A stretch of DNA of 8,571 nt from Chromatiales bacterium (GTDB lineage: Bacteria > Pseudomonadota > Gammaproteobacteria > CAMYNG01), in the NCBI GenBank assembly GCA_027021685.1, contig JALUTW010000324.1:1-8571 (forward strand), given 5' to 3'. Numbering within the stretch: position 1 is the first letter of the stretch; each line of letters begins with the position of its first letter. This document shows, piece by piece, positions 7,622 to 8,571 of this stretch. The notes below the pieces were generated by a model. That model was not told the DNA's origin. It did no database searches and saw only the letters and a list, made by a program, of their open reading frames with translations. The position numbers and the translations under genes were made by a program.

Positions 7622-7990
7622 GTGGCCAGCGGGCGCTTCGGGCGGCACCGGCGGCTGACCACCGCGGCGGACTTCCGCCACGTCTTCGACCAGCCCTGCA
7701 AGGTCTCCAGTCGGGACGTGACCCTGCTCAGCCGGCCCAACGGCCGGCCCCATGCGCGGCTGGGGCTGGCGGTGCCCCGGCGCCAGATCCCGAAGGCGGT
7801 GCGGCGCAACCGCATCAAGCGCCTGGTGCGGGAAAGCTTCCGCCGGCAGGGCGACCGGCTGGCCGGGCTGGACATTGTGGTCCTGGTGCGCGCGGGCGCC
7901 GACGCGATGGACAACAAGGCCTTCAGCGAACAACTGGAACAACTGTGGCAACAACTGGCACGCCGATGCGCACCGCCCTCATCCTCCTGA
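7622..7990 (+). CDS. rnpA: ribonuclease P protein component
   Basis: Encodes 122 aa from the GTG at 7622. RnpA is the basic protein cofactor of the RNase P ribozyme, which cleaves tRNA 5' leaders. The conserved RNA-binding helix is RRNRIKRLVRESFR (61-74). Other family features are RLTTAADFRHVF (11-22), ARLGLAVPRR (45-54) and DIVVLVRAGADAMDNKAF (84-101). The start is chosen because MASGRFGRHRRLTT fits family N-termini; an in-frame GTG at 7541 would run inside rpmH and give a non-homologous extension. No close Shine-Dalgarno precedes the GTG (the nearest TGAGG is 17 nt upstream and includes the rpmH stop), so translation may be coupled to rpmH. The last 25 bp overlap yidD. Confidence 0.95.
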   Translation: MASGRFGRHRRLTTAADFRHVFDQPCKVSSRDVTLLSRPNGRPHARLGLAVPRRQIPKAVRRNRIKRLVRESFRRQGDRLAGLDIVVLVRAGADAMDNKAFSEQLEQLWQQLARRCAPPSSS

Positions 7991-8199
7991 TCCGGTTCTA
8001 TCGCTACGCGGTGAGCCCGCTGCTGGGGCCCCGGTGCCGCTTCCATCCCACCTGCTCCGAGTACGCCCTAGAGGCGGTGAGCCGTCATGGTGCCCTGCGC
8101 GGCACCTGGCTGGCCCTGCGCCGGCTGCTGCGCTGCCACCCCTGGCATCCGCCGGGCCACGATCCCGTGCCCCCGGCCCCACGGTGCAAGGCGGTCTGA
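7966..8199 (+). CDS. yidD: membrane protein insertion efficiency factor YidD
   Basis: Encodes 77 aa. YidD is a small inner-membrane-associated protein that helps YidC-dependent membrane insertion. The N-terminal amphipathic or hydrophobic helix is LILLIRFYRYAVSPLLGP (5-22). The family cysteines lie in CRFHPTCSEYALEA (24-37) and LRCHPWHPPGHDPVP (56-69). The ATG at 7966 starts MRTALILLIRFY as in homologues; a GTG at 7945 would add seven residues not typical of the family. It overlaps the end of rnpA by 25 bp in another frame, and yidC starts 3 bp after its stop, so the three genes are probably translationally coupled. Confidence 0.95.
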   Translation: MRTALILLIRFYRYAVSPLLGPRCRFHPTCSEYALEAVSRHGALRGTWLALRRLLRCHPWHPPGHDPVPPAPRCKAV

Positions 8200-8202
8200 G
8201 GC

Positions 8203-8571
8203 ATGGAACAGCAGCGCCCGCTCCTGTTCATCGCCCTGGCGGTGATCCTGTTCATGATCTGGCAGGCCTGGATGCGGGACCAGGCGGCCCTGAAGCCGCC
8301 GGCCCCCACCCCGGCCGCGCCGGCCGCGGGCGCGGCGAAGACCCCTGCGGCCCCGGCCGCTGCTCCCGACGAAGTGCCCCAGGCGCCGGAGACCCCGGCA
8401 GCCGAAGCGGTGCCCGCCGGCCCGGAGTCCGCGGCCTTCCCCACCCGCGGCCGCCTGTTGGTGGTCACCGACGTGCTGCGGGCCGAGATCGACACCTTCG
8501 GCGGCGATCTGCGCGTGGCCGACCTGCTGGCCTACCCGGTCTCGGTGGAGGAGCCCGACCACCCGGTGCGG
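8203..8571 (+). CDS. yidC: membrane protein insertase YidC (5' part, runs off the window)
   Basis: The first 123 codons are present. YidC inserts and folds inner-membrane proteins, alone or with SecYEG. The N-terminal transmembrane segment is LLFIALAVILFMIWQAW (7-23). A Pro/Ala-rich linker (about 29-80) leads into the start of the large periplasmic P1 domain (VVTDVLRAEIDTFGGDLRVADLLAYP, about 87-112), which is specific to Gram-negative YidC. The conserved five-helix core with the catalytic Arg groove lies beyond the window. AAGGCGG (8188-8194) is 8 nt before the ATG and falls inside the end of yidD. The linker is more alanine/proline-rich than in E. coli, as is common in high-GC species. Confidence 0.96.
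   Translation, partial: MEQQRPLLFIALAVILFMIWQAWMRDQAALKPPAPTPAAPAAGAAKTPAAPAAAPDEVPQAPETPAAEAVPAGPESAAFPTRGRLLVVTDVLRAEIDTFGGDLRVADLLAYPVSVEEPDHPVR

Overview
This window is the chromosomal replication-origin region of a high-GC proteobacterium. The conserved order yidC-yidD-rnpA-rpmH-dnaA-dnaN-recF-gyrB is complete apart from the truncated yidC. The proteins are of gammaproteobacterial type: GyrB is 804 aa and DnaN 366 aa, the same lengths as in E. coli, with close motif agreement, and RecF, RnpA and YidD also fit. The high GC content and the absence of GATC sites from both origin-side spacers argue against the enteric group. A Chromatiales/Ectothiorhodospiraceae-like gammaproteobacterium is my best guess, but this is inference only.

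Left part (1-922, + strand): the last codons of an unidentified gene, then a small uncharacterised protein whose reading frame seems to begin before its first canonical start codon, then a small exported DUF2845-type protein. These genes point towards the origin and meet gyrB tail to tail with only 3 bp between stop codons.

Replication block (926-7239, - strand): gyrB, recF, dnaN and dnaA. Two perfect 16-bp parS-type palindromes (TGTTCCACGTGGAACA) lie inside recF, in the same codon phase, each encoding FHVEH. The one nearest gyrB sits directly upstream of a perfect extended -10 (TGGTATAAT) that overlaps the recF stop codon and is the likely gyrB promoter. The dnaA-dnaN spacer (5685-5928) is the probable oriC. 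It has an AT-rich unwinding segment next to dnaN, three divergent DnaA-box-like sites, an IHF-like site, and an intrinsic terminator for dnaA whose loop holds one of the DnaA boxes.

Right part (7240-8571): a divergent dnaA/rpmH control region with one perfect DnaA box (TTATCCACA) over the presumed dnaA -35, followed by the tightly packed + strand operon rpmH-rnpA-yidD-yidC. Its products are ribosomal protein L34, the RNase P protein subunit, a membrane-insertion factor and the YidC insertase (N-terminal 123 residues only).

The genes work together in origin firing and segregation: DnaA opens oriC, DnaN clamps the polymerase, gyrase relieves supercoiling, RecF supports gap repair, and ParB (not in the window) would load at parS. 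I see no phage, transposon, CRISPR, tRNA or rRNA, and no previously undescribed multigene system. The points of interest are how regulatory sites are embedded in coding sequence and in a terminator. No gene-free stretch exceeds 300 bp.
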